From positions 119,624,501 through 119,688,500 of the forward strand of contig CM044308.1 in NCBI GenBank assembly GCA_024291935.2: 64,000 nt of DNA, read 5' to 3'. The number at the start of each line of letters is the position of its first letter. Positions within the stretch are counted from its first letter, which is position 1. Positions 1-12,300 of this stretch are shown here, piece after piece. The translations under genes and the position numbers were made by a program. This DNA is from Okapia johnstoni (lineage: Eukaryota; Chordata; Mammalia; Artiodactyla; Giraffidae). A model generated the notes under the pieces. The model ran no database searches. It was not told the origin of the DNA and worked only from the letters and a program-made list of their open reading frames with translations.

Positions 1-159
1 AACATAATATAGTCTTTGGATTAAAGTGAAAAATACATCTCAAACTAAAAAAAACCCCCAAAACCATGCTACTTATCCAATATATAAATTATCATTTACA
101 ATATAGTTGAATATATGCATGATGGTATGTTTTTATAGCTTGGCAGTTAAGTATTATTA

Positions 160-248
160 CCCAACACCAGGGAACACATCTTTATTTTTGGAAGGAGACT
201 GTTCAAAGTTCTTTATATCCATTTCCTGAGTATTTTCCCAGTTCCAAT
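160..248 (-). pseudogene. Decayed remnant of the BRIP1 extreme C-terminal coding segment
   Basis: Past the TGA, an alternative frame still reads I-N-E-L-E-L-G-K as in human BRIP1. Further indels then scramble the rest, although nucleotides resembling the human S-P-S-K-N-K and final M-F-P-G segment with a TAA remain near 160-190. The segment is therefore untranslated here and evolving as 3' UTR. The human last residue, Lys1249, is a reported acetylation site and would be absent. A minus-strand AATAAA at 186-181 lies in this remnant; I do not call it a polyadenylation site. Confidence 0.7.
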
Positions 249-967
249 TCATTTATGAGTTGTTTTTACATTACTACCAAGGTCATCAACTTTACTTTCT
301 TTAATAGGCATGAGTCTTTTCAACTTTGTGTCTGTGCAGTCCTCAGCTTCCATTTCTCTGACTGAATCCACTCCTTTTGTAGTTTTAATTTCAAAAAGAT
401 CTTCAGTTAAAATGCAACTTGAACTATTAGTCAATCTGTCTCTCTCAGTTCCAACTAGTTCATTCTTTTCTTCATTTGTATCTACAGGATCATAAAGCTC
501 AGGTGTAAAATAGATAGATTCATCCTCTGCTTCTGTTTCAGAAGCTGTATTTGAAGCAGAAGGTTCAGCTTCTTCACTTACTACAGACAACTGAATTGCT
601 GGATCTTCTGAATTCAGATTAGTAGCATCAACGTTTGTTGATGGAGCAACGGTTTCTGATTGAGGGCATGCTCCAAATGATGTATCTACTGTCAGAGATG
701 AGGACTCATATTTATCAGTGAGTGGCAAAACTGTTCCACATTTCTTTTCTGTTTTGAAAGTGGAAGAAGTAGAGGCACAGTCCTCTGATGACCTAACCAC
801 AGGTGTTCCAGTCAGAATTGTACCAGTAAGATACTGTCCCCCCAAATTACTGCCAGACCAGCTAACTCGGTCTGTTTGTTTGCTGAAGGTTGGGCTTGTG
901 GATCTGGAAATCACAATTCTTTCTGCTCCTACTGCCTGGGCAGACTCTTCTAATAATTCTGGATCAT
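249..967 (-). CDS. BRIP1: BRIP1 exon 20 (C-terminal tail, BRCA1-binding motif), early stop
   Basis: The last coding exon starts after acceptor TTTGTAG (AG at 969-968) in phase 1, giving split Asp/Asn, then D-P-E-L-L-E-E. About 239 codons are open. The S-P-T-F motif (codons 896-885) equals the human pSer990-x-x-Phe site bound by the BRCA1 BRCT repeats. Y-F-T-P-E-L (Thr codon 506-504) equals the human Thr1133 region reported to bind TopBP1. The tail is acidic and Ser/Thr-rich as expected for a disordered region, and about 10 residues shorter than human internally. The frame ends K-T-T-H-K with TGA at 251-249, because TGG ATA in human has become C ATA (2 nt lost); the human protein continues for about 33 more residues. 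Confidence 0.93.
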
Positions 968-1623
968 CTACAAATACAAGAGTGTAAGAGTGTTAACTTT
1001 CTGCTCCTAACATAATAATTGTTACATTAAAAGTGATTTTTGTTAGAAATACTGAAATAACTGTATAGGATACACAATTCAGAGCCCATAACAAGCAGTA
1101 GCAGGACTTCCATTTTAGAATGTAAAGCACAACATGTTAACTCTGAAAGGAATCTTAGGTCTCCAGCCCAAGTTATAATGCTGTCTGATGAACTATCAAA
1201 TTCCACACCAGGGACCTCAGAAGTGAACAAGAAAAGGAAGGGTAAAAAGGAAAAGAAAGAAGGTTTTGTAAAGGAGGAAAGAGGCTGTAAAAATGCCTTA
1301 AAAATCCACTAACCAGTGATTGAGAAAAACTGACCTAGATTAATTCCCTTAAGGTAGCTGACAACCAAAAAAAAAAAAAAAAAGGAAACAGACAACCACA
1401 AAGACTAAGATAGTTGCTTGAGGTTATAAAATTGGTTGGTAATCAGACCTGGACTAGAAACTAGGTTTCCTGATAACCAGTATAATGGCCTAGAATTCAC
1501 TATAACATTTAGTTAGGATACAAGCATATACTATAAAATAAATATTTAAAAACTGATATATTAAACAACTATTATATATGAAATAAAACAATTAAAATGA
1601 TATCCAATGATATAGAACACAGT

Positions 1624-1862
1624 TTAGCAAACTTTTTCTGTAATAGGCCAGACAATAAATATTTTAGGCTTTGTGGGTCATACAGTATCTGTTGCAGCTA
1701 CTCAGTTATGCTGTTCTAGTGTAATATATACAACTACTTAACTCTGCTCTTGTGTACTATATGTAAGTGATTGACTGTGACTGCATTCCATTAAACTTTA
1801 CTTACAAAATGAGAGAGCAGGCCAAATTTGGTCCATAGGCCATAATTTGCAAACTCCTGATA
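1624..1862 (+). mobile_element. Ancient hAT-type nonautonomous DNA transposon (MER family)
   Basis: The left end matches the common mammalian repeat with the core CAAACTTTTTCTGTAATAGG. It continues through a purine/AT stretch typical of that family (ATATTTTAGGCTTTGTGGG) and ends with GGCCATAATTTGCAAACTCC, an approximate inverted copy of the left end. The exact MER subfamily is not assigned. It is diverged and old. Confidence 0.75.
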
Positions 1863-2089
1863 TATTATACTCTAATATATTTAAATTATATTCTAATTTT
1901 CCAAATTATATTCTAATCTAGTATATTCTGATATTTTAAAATATTATTTTTTTTATCATTTAGAATAAATGACTCTCACATCTTTAAATAATTCCTGTAG
2001 GACAAGTATCTATAAATTAGGTCAGTTTTTATATCACCTTTAGAAAAAATTACCATTTGTAAAGTTCTTTACAATGTTGTGACATTTAT

Positions 2090-2215
2090 CATCTCATTAG
2101 ATCTTTACAACCCAACCTGGAGGGACAGGTAGGCAGATATTCCTTCTTCTATTAAGACTCAAAATGTTAAGTGACTTGCTCAGAGGGTCACAGTTAGTAG
2201 CAAAGCATCTTAATG
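2090..2215 (-). repeat. MIR SINE fragment
   Basis: The run AGTGACTTGCTCAGAGGGTC with the downstream AGTTAGTAGC is the reverse-oriented conserved core of MIR (antisense of the gtcacttaacctctctg region). It is heavily diverged. Confidence 0.6.
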
Positions 2216-2415
2216 GAAAACCAGAAAACATGTATAGGTCTCTGACAAAAGTTTGTTCCCATTCCAATACACTATACTATTTCATGATTTTATGATAACA
2301 CCTTATATTACAAACCAACATATTTAAGGACATTAATCTGCAGCATAACAAATATAATTTCACTGAATATAATGAGACTTCTCTTCTAAATGTAAATGGG
2401 TAGAACTTTTCATAC

Positions 2416-2509
2416 TTTTCTCCTTTTTGGAGATGATGCCTCTTGGTAAAGATGGACTTTTATTTATCATTTTAGGATATGGTAGTTCTTAGACACATTT
2501 TTGCTTTAC
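2416..2509 (-). pseudogene. Former 3' end of BRIP1 exon 19, frameshifted
   Basis: These 94 nt still resemble the human end of exon 19 at the nucleotide level, including the run corresponding to S-I-I-S-R-K-E-K just before the human-position donor (GTATGA at 2415-2410). A net loss of 2 nt near 2495-2500 puts this stretch out of frame with both upstream and downstream BRIP1 coding sequence, with TAA at 2472-2474. It is either now intronic (if the donor at 2509 is used) or marks a truncated transcript isoform. Confidence 0.6.
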
Positions 2510-2512
2510 CTT
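2504..2512 (-). promoter_or_regulatory. Candidate relocated 5' splice site of BRIP1 exon 19
   Basis: On the minus strand this reads AAG followed by GTAAAG. The human protein has Asp-Glu where this sequence encodes Gly-Lys (GGT AAA), so the GT appears to come from a GAT to GGT change. The -3 to -1 bases (AAG), +3 A and +4 A fit the donor consensus, while +5 is A rather than G. The old donor (AAA then GTATGA) is also of moderate strength. Use of this site restores the frame into exon 20. Confidence 0.55.
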
Positions 2513-2743
2513 CCATAGCATATTCTGGTGATAAATGGCTTGCTGCTTCTAAAAAATAAGGTGAGGTACTATTCTTCAAACAAGCCACTCCAAATGTAGG
2601 CTCATTGTCCTGTATAGATTTTCTGTCTTCTTTGGATACAGAAATGACCTTTTGGTGCTTTTTGGAAAATTCAGCCAAGGACTCCAGTGCACTCTCAAAG
2701 GTTGAATGGTGCTGAATCAACTGTCGAACCCATTTAGAAAGTC
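2510..2743 (-). CDS. BRIP1: BRIP1 exon 19, proposed coding extent with shifted donor
   Basis: The acceptor is GCCTTAG (AG at 2745-2744). The split Gly is followed by [20 protein letters not shown] and the conserved A-E-F-S-K-K-H-Q-K segment, then a faster-evolving linker with [14 protein letters not shown]. The human-like exon would run to 2416 (328 nt; human is 330), but a net 2-nt deletion just after A-K-M-C shifts the frame to a TAA at 2472-2474. Ending at 2510, before GTAAAG, gives 234 nt (78 codons), keeps phase 1 and joins exon 20 as Asp-Asp-Pro with no stop. I therefore propose 2510 as the end. This is inference: skipping exon 19 or an error in the sequence are the alternatives. Confidence 0.7.
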
Positions 2744-3054
2744 CTAAGGCAAAAAGTAAACCCAGCAAAGAAGCTTTGGTTATTCATGAAGATATACTAA
2801 GAAAAACAATTAGGTAACGTCTCTGGTGAAGTAATCTACTTTGAATTTAGAGTATATAGAATGGTTCTCAACCGTTTTCCTGCCTTTTTACCTTCGTAAG
2901 TACAATATGCTCTTGTATCAGTAGCATTTCTCTTTACATGCAGTGATTGTCAGCTGGATGGAGGGAGAGGCAGTAGAAGTAGAATGGAGATGGGGAAATG
3001 CATTATTTGTCAATCTGAATAACTGGGGGAAAAGGCAAATTTAATTTTATCTTT

Positions 3055-3543
3055 GTTGTTATTGTTCAGTCACAAAGTTGTGTTCAACTCTTTGCAACCC
3101 CATGGACTGTAGCATCCCAGGCTTCCCTGTCCTTTACCATCACCCAGAGTTTGCTCCAACTCATGTCCACTGAGTTGGTGATGACATCCAATCATCTCAT
3201 CCTCTGTCGTCCCCTTCTCCTCCTGCCCTCAATCTTTCCCAGCATCAGAGTCTTTTCCAAGGCGTCAGCTCTTCTCATCAGGTGGCCAAAGTATTGGAGC
3301 TTCAGTTTCAGCATCAGTCTTCCAATGAATATTCAGGGTTGACTTCCTTTAGGATTGACTTGTTTGATCTCCGTGCAGTCTAAGAAACTCTCAAGAGTCT
3401 TCTCCAGCACCACAATTCATAGGCATCAATTCTTTTGGCGATTAGCCTTTTTTATAGTCCAACTCTCAAATTCATACATGACTACTGGAAAAATCACACC
3501 TTTGACTATATGGATCTTTGTCGGCAAAGTGATGTCTTTGCTT
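3055..3543 (-). mobile_element. BovB LINE fragment (RT C-terminal part and 3' end)
   Basis: The plus strand is the complement of the BovB 3' coding region: from the 3' end near 3064 through the stretches corresponding to the [13 protein letters not shown] segment, to the region around C-G-K-D-I-T-L-P near 3530. It is 5'-truncated. BovB is an RTE-clade non-LTR element whose patchy vertebrate distribution is explained by horizontal transfer. Confidence 0.85.
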
Positions 3544-3660
3544 ATCATACTTTTCATGGAGTGGTTTGCCATTCCTTCCTCCAGCGTACCTACGTTGTTT
3601 CAGAACTCTCCACTGTGACCCATCCATTTTGGGTGGCCCTGCACGGCACGACTCATAGCT
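3544..3660 (+). mobile_element. Probable BovB upstream fragment in inverted orientation
   Basis: This segment adjoins the minus-oriented BovB and resembles, from memory, the upstream part of BovB in the plus orientation (GGGTGGCCCTGCACGGCACG region). Opposite orientation at the 5' side of a LINE is the arrangement produced by twin priming. The family assignment of this piece is less certain than that of its neighbour. Confidence 0.4.
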
Positions 3661-4112
3661 TGACCACTCCAGTATTCTTGCCTGGAGAATTCCATGGACA
3701 GAGGGTCCTGGCAGGCTACAGTCCATCTGGTTGCAAAAAGTTGGACACAACTGAGTGACTAACGCTTTCACTTTGGGCTTCCCTGGTGCTCAGATGGTAA
3801 AGAATTTGCCTGCAATGCAGGAGACCCAGGTTCAATCCTTGGGTGGGGAAGATCCCCTGGAGAAGGGAATGACTACCGGCTCTGCTATTCTTGGGCTTCC
3901 CTGGTGGCTCGTATGGTAAAAGAATGTGCTTGCAATGCGGGAGAGACAGGTTTGATCCCTGGGTCAGGAAGATCTCCTGGAGAAAGGAATGGCTACCCAC
4001 TCCAGTATTCTTGCCTAGAGAATTCCATATACAGGGGAGCCTGGCAAGCTATAGTACATGGGGACACAAAAAGTAGGACACAACTGAGCCACTTAGCCTT
4101 TCTCACTTTCAC
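3661..4112 (+). mobile_element. Bov-tA/Bov-A2 SINE cluster
   Basis: A SINE tail (3661-3772, ending with the GGACACAACTGAGTGACTAA type) is followed by a further dimeric copy starting GGGCTTCCCTGGTGCTCAGA at 3775, with a second head at 3894 and tail near 4110. The heads are derived from tRNA and include the B-box-like GGTTCAATCC. These elements depend on BovB enzymes for mobility. Confidence 0.85.
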
Positions 4113-6087
<1,975 letters not shown>

Positions 6088-6394
6088 TTAATGATGTGTC
6101 CTTTAATCAAAGTCATGACTATGAATAAGGTTTATAGAAACTACTCAGTACAATGTACCAGAGTAGGTGTATTTAAAAACACCCTACTTTTGCCAACTAC
6201 TGATAACTTATACCCAAAAATGCTACATGCATTCTATTTCAAAAGTCAAAATTATAAAAATTATTTCCTCCAAATCTTCCTCACATATACAGAATATTTT
6301 TTACCTTATACTAGCTGTAGATAACTTTTATTCTGATTTAACAAGTTTTTATCTTAAGTGAATGTTTGTAAAAAATTTTTTTGCACCAATTGAT

Positions 6395-6545
6395 ATAATC
6401 ATGTAGTTGTTCTTTTTAAACTGCTAATATGGTGGATTACACTAGCAAAATTTCAGATATTGAGTTTGCCTTTCTTTCATTCCTAGAATAACCACTATGC
6501 CTATGGTGCATTATTCTTTTTATGGATTGTGGGGCTCAATTTGCT
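6395..6545 (-). repeat. Old L1 fragment
   Basis: Text such as ATATGGTGGATTACACTAGC and the following CATTCCTAGAATAACC resembles the antisense of the L1 reverse-transcriptase region. It is short and diverged. Confidence 0.55.
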
Positions 6546-6743
6546 AATTGTTTTATTTTAAAAATTATTAAAAATTTTAAAATTTAGTGGTTCTTGAGCA
6601 CATTTACAAGGTTCTGCAACCTATAACACAATCTACTACAGAATATTTTAATCTCACCAAAAAAGAAACCCCATGCCCATTAGTCTCCCTAAATTACTTG
6701 GATTATTCCCCCTAACTCCTGACAACCAGTAATCTACTTTCTG

Positions 6744-6976
6744 TCCATATGCATGTGTGCATGCAAAGTGGCTTCAGTTGTGTCCAACTCTCTGTGACAC
6801 CATGGAGTGTAGCCCACAAGGCTCCTCTGTCCATAGTATTCTCCAGGCAACAATACTGGAGTGGATTGCCATGCCTTCCTCCAGGGGATCTTCCTGACCT
6901 AGGGATCAAACCTGTGTCTCTTATCTCCTGCATTGGCAGGTGGGTTCTTTTCCACTAGCGCCACCTGGGAAGCCCT
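6744..6976 (-). mobile_element. Bov-tA SINE
   Basis: A complete minus-oriented copy: the right end is CACCTGGGAAGCCC (complement of the gggcttcc head), and the left end has the ATGCATGTGTGCATGC tail type. It is inserted in the old L1. Confidence 0.9.
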
Positions 6977-7499
6977 AGATTTATCTGTTTTGGACACTTC
7001 ATAAACTAGAATCTTATAATATATGGCATTTTGTGTCTGGCTTCTCTCATTTAGCATGATGTTTTCAAGGTCTTTGTATCATACATTATTACTGAATAAT
7101 ATTCCATTGTATGGATATACCACAATTGGTTTATCTATACATAAAGTAATGACCATTTTGCATTGTTTCCACTTCTGACTATTATGAATAATGCTGCTAT
7201 ACATCTTTGTGTACAAGCTTTTATGTAAATACATTTAAAAAAACTCTCGAGTATAAACCTAGGAATAGAATTGCTAGTTCATATGGAAACTCTATGTTTA
7301 AATTTTGAGGAACTGCCACATTTTTTTTTCCAATGCAGTCACATAATTTTACACTTCCATTAGCCACGCATGAGATTTCCAATTTCTCCATAACTTCAAT
7401 ACACTTGTTATTGTCCCTCTTTTTCAATATATTTACCATAAAAGGTATGAGGTGGTACTTCACTCTGATTTTGATTTACATTTCCCTAATGACTAATGA

Positions 7500-7603
7500 G
7501 TTTGGGTAGGCTCTGGGAGTTGGTGATGGACAGGGAGGCCTGGCATGCTGCAGTTCATGGGGTTGCAAAGAGTCAAACATGACTGAGCGACTGAACTGAA
7601 CTG
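7500..7603 (+). mobile_element. Short 5'-truncated BovB with target-site duplication
   Basis: About 104 bp of the BovB 3' end (G-G-C-T-C-T-G-G-G-A-G-T-T-G-G-T to GAGCGACTGAACTGAACTG). It is flanked by a perfect 12-bp duplication AATGACTAATGA at 7488-7499 and 7604-7615. The tail of short tandem units rather than poly(A) is typical of BovB. Confidence 0.9.
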
Positions 7604-7911
7604 AATGACTAATGATATTGCACATCTTTTCATGTGCATACTGGTCATGTGCCTTTTTTTTTGAGAAATACATATTTAAATTATGGTCAAAATTAAAATT
7701 GCACTGTCTTTTTATTGTTGAACTCTATAAGGGTTCTTTATATATTCTGGAACTAGACTCTGATCAGATACATGATCTGAAATATTTTAAAAACCTTTGC
7801 CTAATCCAAGGTCAAGAAAATCTGCATCTTGTTAGACCTTGATCCATTTTGAGTTAACTTTTCTATACAGTGTGAGGTAGGGGTCTAACTTCATTCTCTT
7901 GCATTTGTTAT

Positions 7912-8392
7912 CATGCAGGTGCTAAGTTGGTCCAACTAGTTACAACCCCAAGGATGCAGCATGCCAGGCTTCCCTGTCCTTCAATATATCCCAGAGTTTG
8001 CTCAAATTCATGTCCATTGAGTCGGAGAAGCTATCTAGTCATCTTGTCCTCTGTCGCCCTCTTCTCCTCCTGTCCTCAATCTTTCCCAGCAGCAAAGTCT
8101 TTTCCTGTGAGTTTGTTCTTCCCATCAGGTGGCCAATGTATTAGAGCTTCAGCTTCAGTATCAGTCTTTCCAAAGACTATTCAGGGTTGATTTCCTTTAG
8201 AGTTGACTGGTTTGATCTCCTTGAAGCTCAAGGAACTCTCAAGAATCTTCTCCAGCACCACAACTCAAAAGCATCAATTCCTTAGTGCTCAGCCTTCTTT
8301 ATGGTCCAACTCTCATATCCACACATGACTACTGGAAAAATCGTAGCTTTGACTATATGGACTTTTGTTGGCAAAGTGATGTCTCTGCTTTT
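7912..8392 (-). mobile_element. BovB LINE, left half of an element split by L1
   Basis: Minus-oriented BovB from its 3' end to the point corresponding to the R-D-I-T-L-P segment. It resumes at 14814 after the L1: the 13-bp sequence TGTCTCTGCTTTT occurs at 8380-8392 and again at 14814-14826, marking the L1 target-site duplication. Confidence 0.88.
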
Positions 8393-9842
8393 TTTCTCTT
8401 TTTTACTGAAGGATAATTGCTTTACAGAATTTTGTTCTTTTTTGTCAAACCTCAACATGAATCAGCCATAAGTATACATATATCCCCTCCCTTTTGAACT
8501 TCCCTCCCATCTCCCTCCCTGTCCCAACCCTCTAGGTTGATACAGAGCCCCTGTTTGAGTTTCCTTAGCCATACAGCAAATTCCCTGTTGGCTATCTATT
8601 TTATATATGGTAATGTAAGCTTCCATGTTACCCTTTCCATACATCTCACCCTCTCATCCCCTCTCCCCATGTCCACAAGTCTATTCTCTATGTCTGTTTC
8701 TGAATTGCTGCCTGTAACTAATTCTTCAGTACCATTTTTCTAGATTGTGTGTATACACATTAGAATACGATATTTATCTTTCTCTTTCTGACTTACTTCA
8801 CTCTGTACAATGGGTTCTAGGTTCATCCACCTCATTAGAACTGACTCAGAGGCATTCCTTTTTATGGCTGAGTAATAGTCCATTGTGTATATGTACAACT
8901 TCTTTATCCATTCATCTGTTGATGGACATTTAGGTTGCTTCCATGTTCTAGGTATTGTAAATAGTGCTGCAATGAACAATGTGTCTTTTCCAATTTTGGT
9001 TTCCTCAGGGGATATACCTAGGAGTGGGATTGCTGGGTCATATGATGGCTTTATTCCTAGTTTTTAAAGGAAGCTCCATACCATCTTCCATAGTGGCTGT
9101 ATCAATTTACATTCCCACCAACAGTGCAAGGGCATTCCCTTTTCTCCACACCCTCCCCAGCATTTACTGTTTATAGATTTTTTGATGATGGCCATTTTGA
9201 CCAGTGTGAGGTGACATCTCATTGTAGTTTTGATTTGCATTTCTCTAATAATGAGCGATGTTGAGCATCTTTCCATGTGTTTGTTAGCCATCTGTATGTC
9301 TTCTTTGGAGGAATGTCTGTTTAGATCTTTTTCCCACTTTTTGATTGGGTTGTTTATTTTTCTTGTATTGAGTTATATGAGCTGCTTGTATATTTTGGTT
9401 AATCCTTTGTCAGTTGTTTCATTTGCTATTATTTTTCTCCCATTCTGAGGGTTGTCTTTTCACCTCGCTTACAGTTTCCTTTGCTGTGCAAAAGCTTTTA
9501 AGTTTAATCAAGTCCCACTTGTTTACCTTTGTTTTTATTTCCGTTACTCTAGGAGGTGGATTACTGAGGATCTTGCTTTGATTTATGTCATCAACTGTTC
9601 TGCCTATGTTTTCCTCTAAGCAGTTTGTAGTTTCTGGTCTTACATTTAGGTCTTTAATCCATTTTGAGTTTATCTTTTTGTATGGTGTTAGGAAGTGTTC
9701 TAATTTCATTCTTTTATGTGTAGTTGTCCCAGTTTTTACAGCACCATTTATTGAAGACGCTGTCTTTGCCCCATTGTATATTCTTGCCTCCTTTGTCAAA
9801 AATAAGGTTATCCACAGGTGCATGGGTTTCTTTCTGGGCTTT

Positions 9843-12300
9843 TTATCTTGTTCCATTGTCTGTATTTCTTTTTTCGTGCCAGGACCATACTGTCTCAAAG
9901 ACTGTAGTTTTGTAGTATAATCTGAAATCAGGAAGGTTGATTCCTCCAGCTTCATTCTTCTTTCTCAAGACTGCTTTGGCTATTCGGAGTCTTTTGTGTT
10001 TCCATATGAATTGTGAAATTTTTTGTTCTAGTTCTGTGAAAAATGTCATTGGTAATTTGATAGGATCACATTGAATCTGTAGATTGCATTTGGTAGTAAA
10101 GTCATTTTCACAATATTATTCTTCCTACCCAGGCACATGGAATATCTCTCCATATGTTTATGTCATCTTTGATCTCTTTCATCAGTGTCTTAAAATTTTT
10201 TGTGTACAGTTCTTTTGTCTCCTTAGGTAATTTTATTTCTATTTATTTAATTCTTTTTGTTGCAATGGTGAATGGGATTGATTACTTAATTTTTCTCTCT
10301 GATTTTTCATTGTTAGTAATATAGAAATGCAAGTGATTTCTGTGTATTGATTTTGTATCCTGCAACTTTGCTAAATTCACTGATTAGCTATAGTAATTTT
10401 CTGATACTATCTTTAGGGTTTTCTCTGTACAGTATCATGTCATCTGCAAACAGTGAGAGCTTTACTTCTTTTCCAATCTGGATTCCTTTTATTTTTCTTC
10501 TCTAATTGTTGTAGCTAGGACTTCCAGAACTATGTTGAATAATAGTGGTGAAAGCAGACACCCTTGTCTTGTTCCTGATCTTAGGGGAATGCTTTCAGTT
10601 TTTCACCACTGAGAATAATGTTTGCTGTAGGCTTTTCATATGTGGCCTTGACTATATTGAGGTAGGTTCCTTCCATGCCCACTTTTTGAAGAGTTTTAAT
10701 CATAAATGGGTGCTGAATTTTGTCAAAGGCTTTTTCTGCATCTATTGAGATTATCATATGGTTTTTAATCTTTCAATTTGTTAAATTGTTAATATGGTGT
10801 ATCACATTGATTGTGTATATTGAAGAATCCTTGCATTCCTGAAATAAACCCAACTTGATCATGGTGTATGAGCTTTTTGATGTGTTGCTGAATTCTGTTT
10901 GCTAAAATTTTGTTGAGCAGTTTTGCATCTATGTTCATCAGTGATATTGGCCTGTAGTTTTCTTTTTTTGGTGTTGTCTGGTTTTGGAATCAGGGTGATG
11001 GTGGCCTTGTAGAATGAGTTTGGAAGTGTTCCTTCCTCTGCAATTTTTGGAAGAGTTTTAGAAGGATAGGCATTAGCTCTTCTCTAAGTGTTGATAGATT
11101 TCTGCTGTGAAGCCAACTGGTCCTGGGCTTTTGTTTTTTGGGAGATTTTTGATCACAGGTTCAATTTAACTGCTTGTAATTGGGTTGTTCATAATTTCTA
11201 TTTCTTCCTGGTTCAGTCTTACAAGATTGAACTTTTCTAAGAATCTCTCCATTTCTTCCAGGTTATCCATTTTATTGCCATATAGTTGTTCATAACTGTC
11301 TCTTATAATCCTTTGTATTTCTGCATTGTCTGTTGTAACCTCTCCTTTTTCATTTCCAATTTGTTGATTTGATTCTTCTCTTTTTTTCTTGATGAGTCTG
11401 GCCAAAGGTTTGTCAATTTTGTTTATCTTATCAAAGAACCAGCTTTTAGTTTTATTAATTTTTACTACTGTTTCTTTTGTTTTTCATTTATTTCTGCTCA
11501 GATCTTTATGATTTCTTTCCTTCTACTAATTTTGGGTTTTTTTGTTCTTCTTTTTCCAGTTGTTTTAGGTGTAAAGTTAGGTTGCCTATTTGATGTTTTT
11601 GTTGTTTCTTGAGGTTTCTGAAGAATTGATCCTTTTGAACTGTGGTGTTATATTGCTATAAACGTCCCTCTTAGAACTGCTTTTTCCTGCATCTCATAGG
11701 CTTTGAGTTGTCGTGTTTTCATGGTCATTGCTAGAAATTTTCTGATTTCCCTTTTGATTTCTTCAGTAACCTGTTGGTTATTTAGAAACGTGTTGTTTAA
11801 TCTCCATGTGTTTGTGCTTCTTACAGTTTTCTTGTAATTGATATCTAGTCTCATAGCATTGTGGTAGGAGAAGATGCTTGATACCATTTCAATTTTCTTA
11901 AATTTACTGAGGTTTGATTTGTGACCCAAGATGTGGTCTATCCTGGAGAATGTTCCATGTGCGCTTGAGAAGAAGGTGTATTCTTCTGCATTTGGATGGA
12001 ATGTCCTGAAGATATCAATGAGATCCATCTCATCTAATGTATCATTTAAGATTTGTATTTCCTTATTAATTTTGTTTTGATGATCTTCCATTGGTGTGAG
12101 CAGGGTGTTAAAGTCTCCTACTATTATTGTGCTGCTGTCAATTTCTGCTTTTATGTCTGTTAGTGTTTGTCTTATGTATTGAGGTGCTCCTATGTTGGAT
12201 GCATAGATATTTACAATTGTTATGTCTTCCTCTTGGATTGATCCTTTGATCATTATGTAGTGTCCTTCCATATCTCTTGTAATCTTCTTTATCTTAAGGT
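9843..12300 (-). pseudogene. L1 ORF2 remnant (reverse transcriptase and endonuclease)
   Basis: Separate open pieces remain. At 12271-11648 is endonuclease with V-G-D-F-N-T and S-R-I-D-H-I-L-G-H (the S-D-H histidine triplet reads S-Y-H here). At 11405-11166 is the linker with M-A-R-L-I-K-K, and at 10049-9843 part of the C-terminal reverse-transcriptase region. A further piece lies at 9955-9419. Frameshifts and stops separate them, so the protein cannot be made. Confidence 0.8.

Larger units (their letters stand above)
968..2415 (-). other. BRIP1 intron 19 (human-type borders)
   Basis: Apart from the hAT-type and MIR repeats listed separately, this is AT-rich sequence with a poly(A) run near 1367-1383 and no further coding signal. 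If the donor at 2509 is used, the intron extends to 2509. Confidence 0.8.
6640..7910 (-). mobile_element. Old L1 3' portion, interrupted by a Bov-tA and a BovB fragment
   Basis: The 3' part of an L1 in minus orientation, recognisable from TGTGTCTGGCTTCTCTCATT and ATTCCATTGTATGGATATAC, the antisense of the widely shared ORF2 end and 3' UTR. It is broken by a Bov-tA at 6744-6976 and a short BovB at 7500-7603, so it predates both. Confidence 0.75.

Noticed and set aside
181..186. AATAAA (minus strand) as the BRIP1 polyadenylation signal
   Set aside because: It lies about 65 bp after the stop inside former coding sequence and I see no supporting downstream element; the BRIP1 3' UTR is long in human, so the true end is probably outside the window.
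1027..1230. Extra BRIP1 exon in intron 19
   Set aside because: The open frame has no similarity to the protein and no paired splice sites of matching phase that I can justify.
2472..2768. Reading BRIP1 here as a pseudogene because of the exon 19 stop
   Set aside because: All splice sites and the other five exons are intact and exon 20 keeps a functional-looking frame; an alternative donor or exon skipping preserves the frame.
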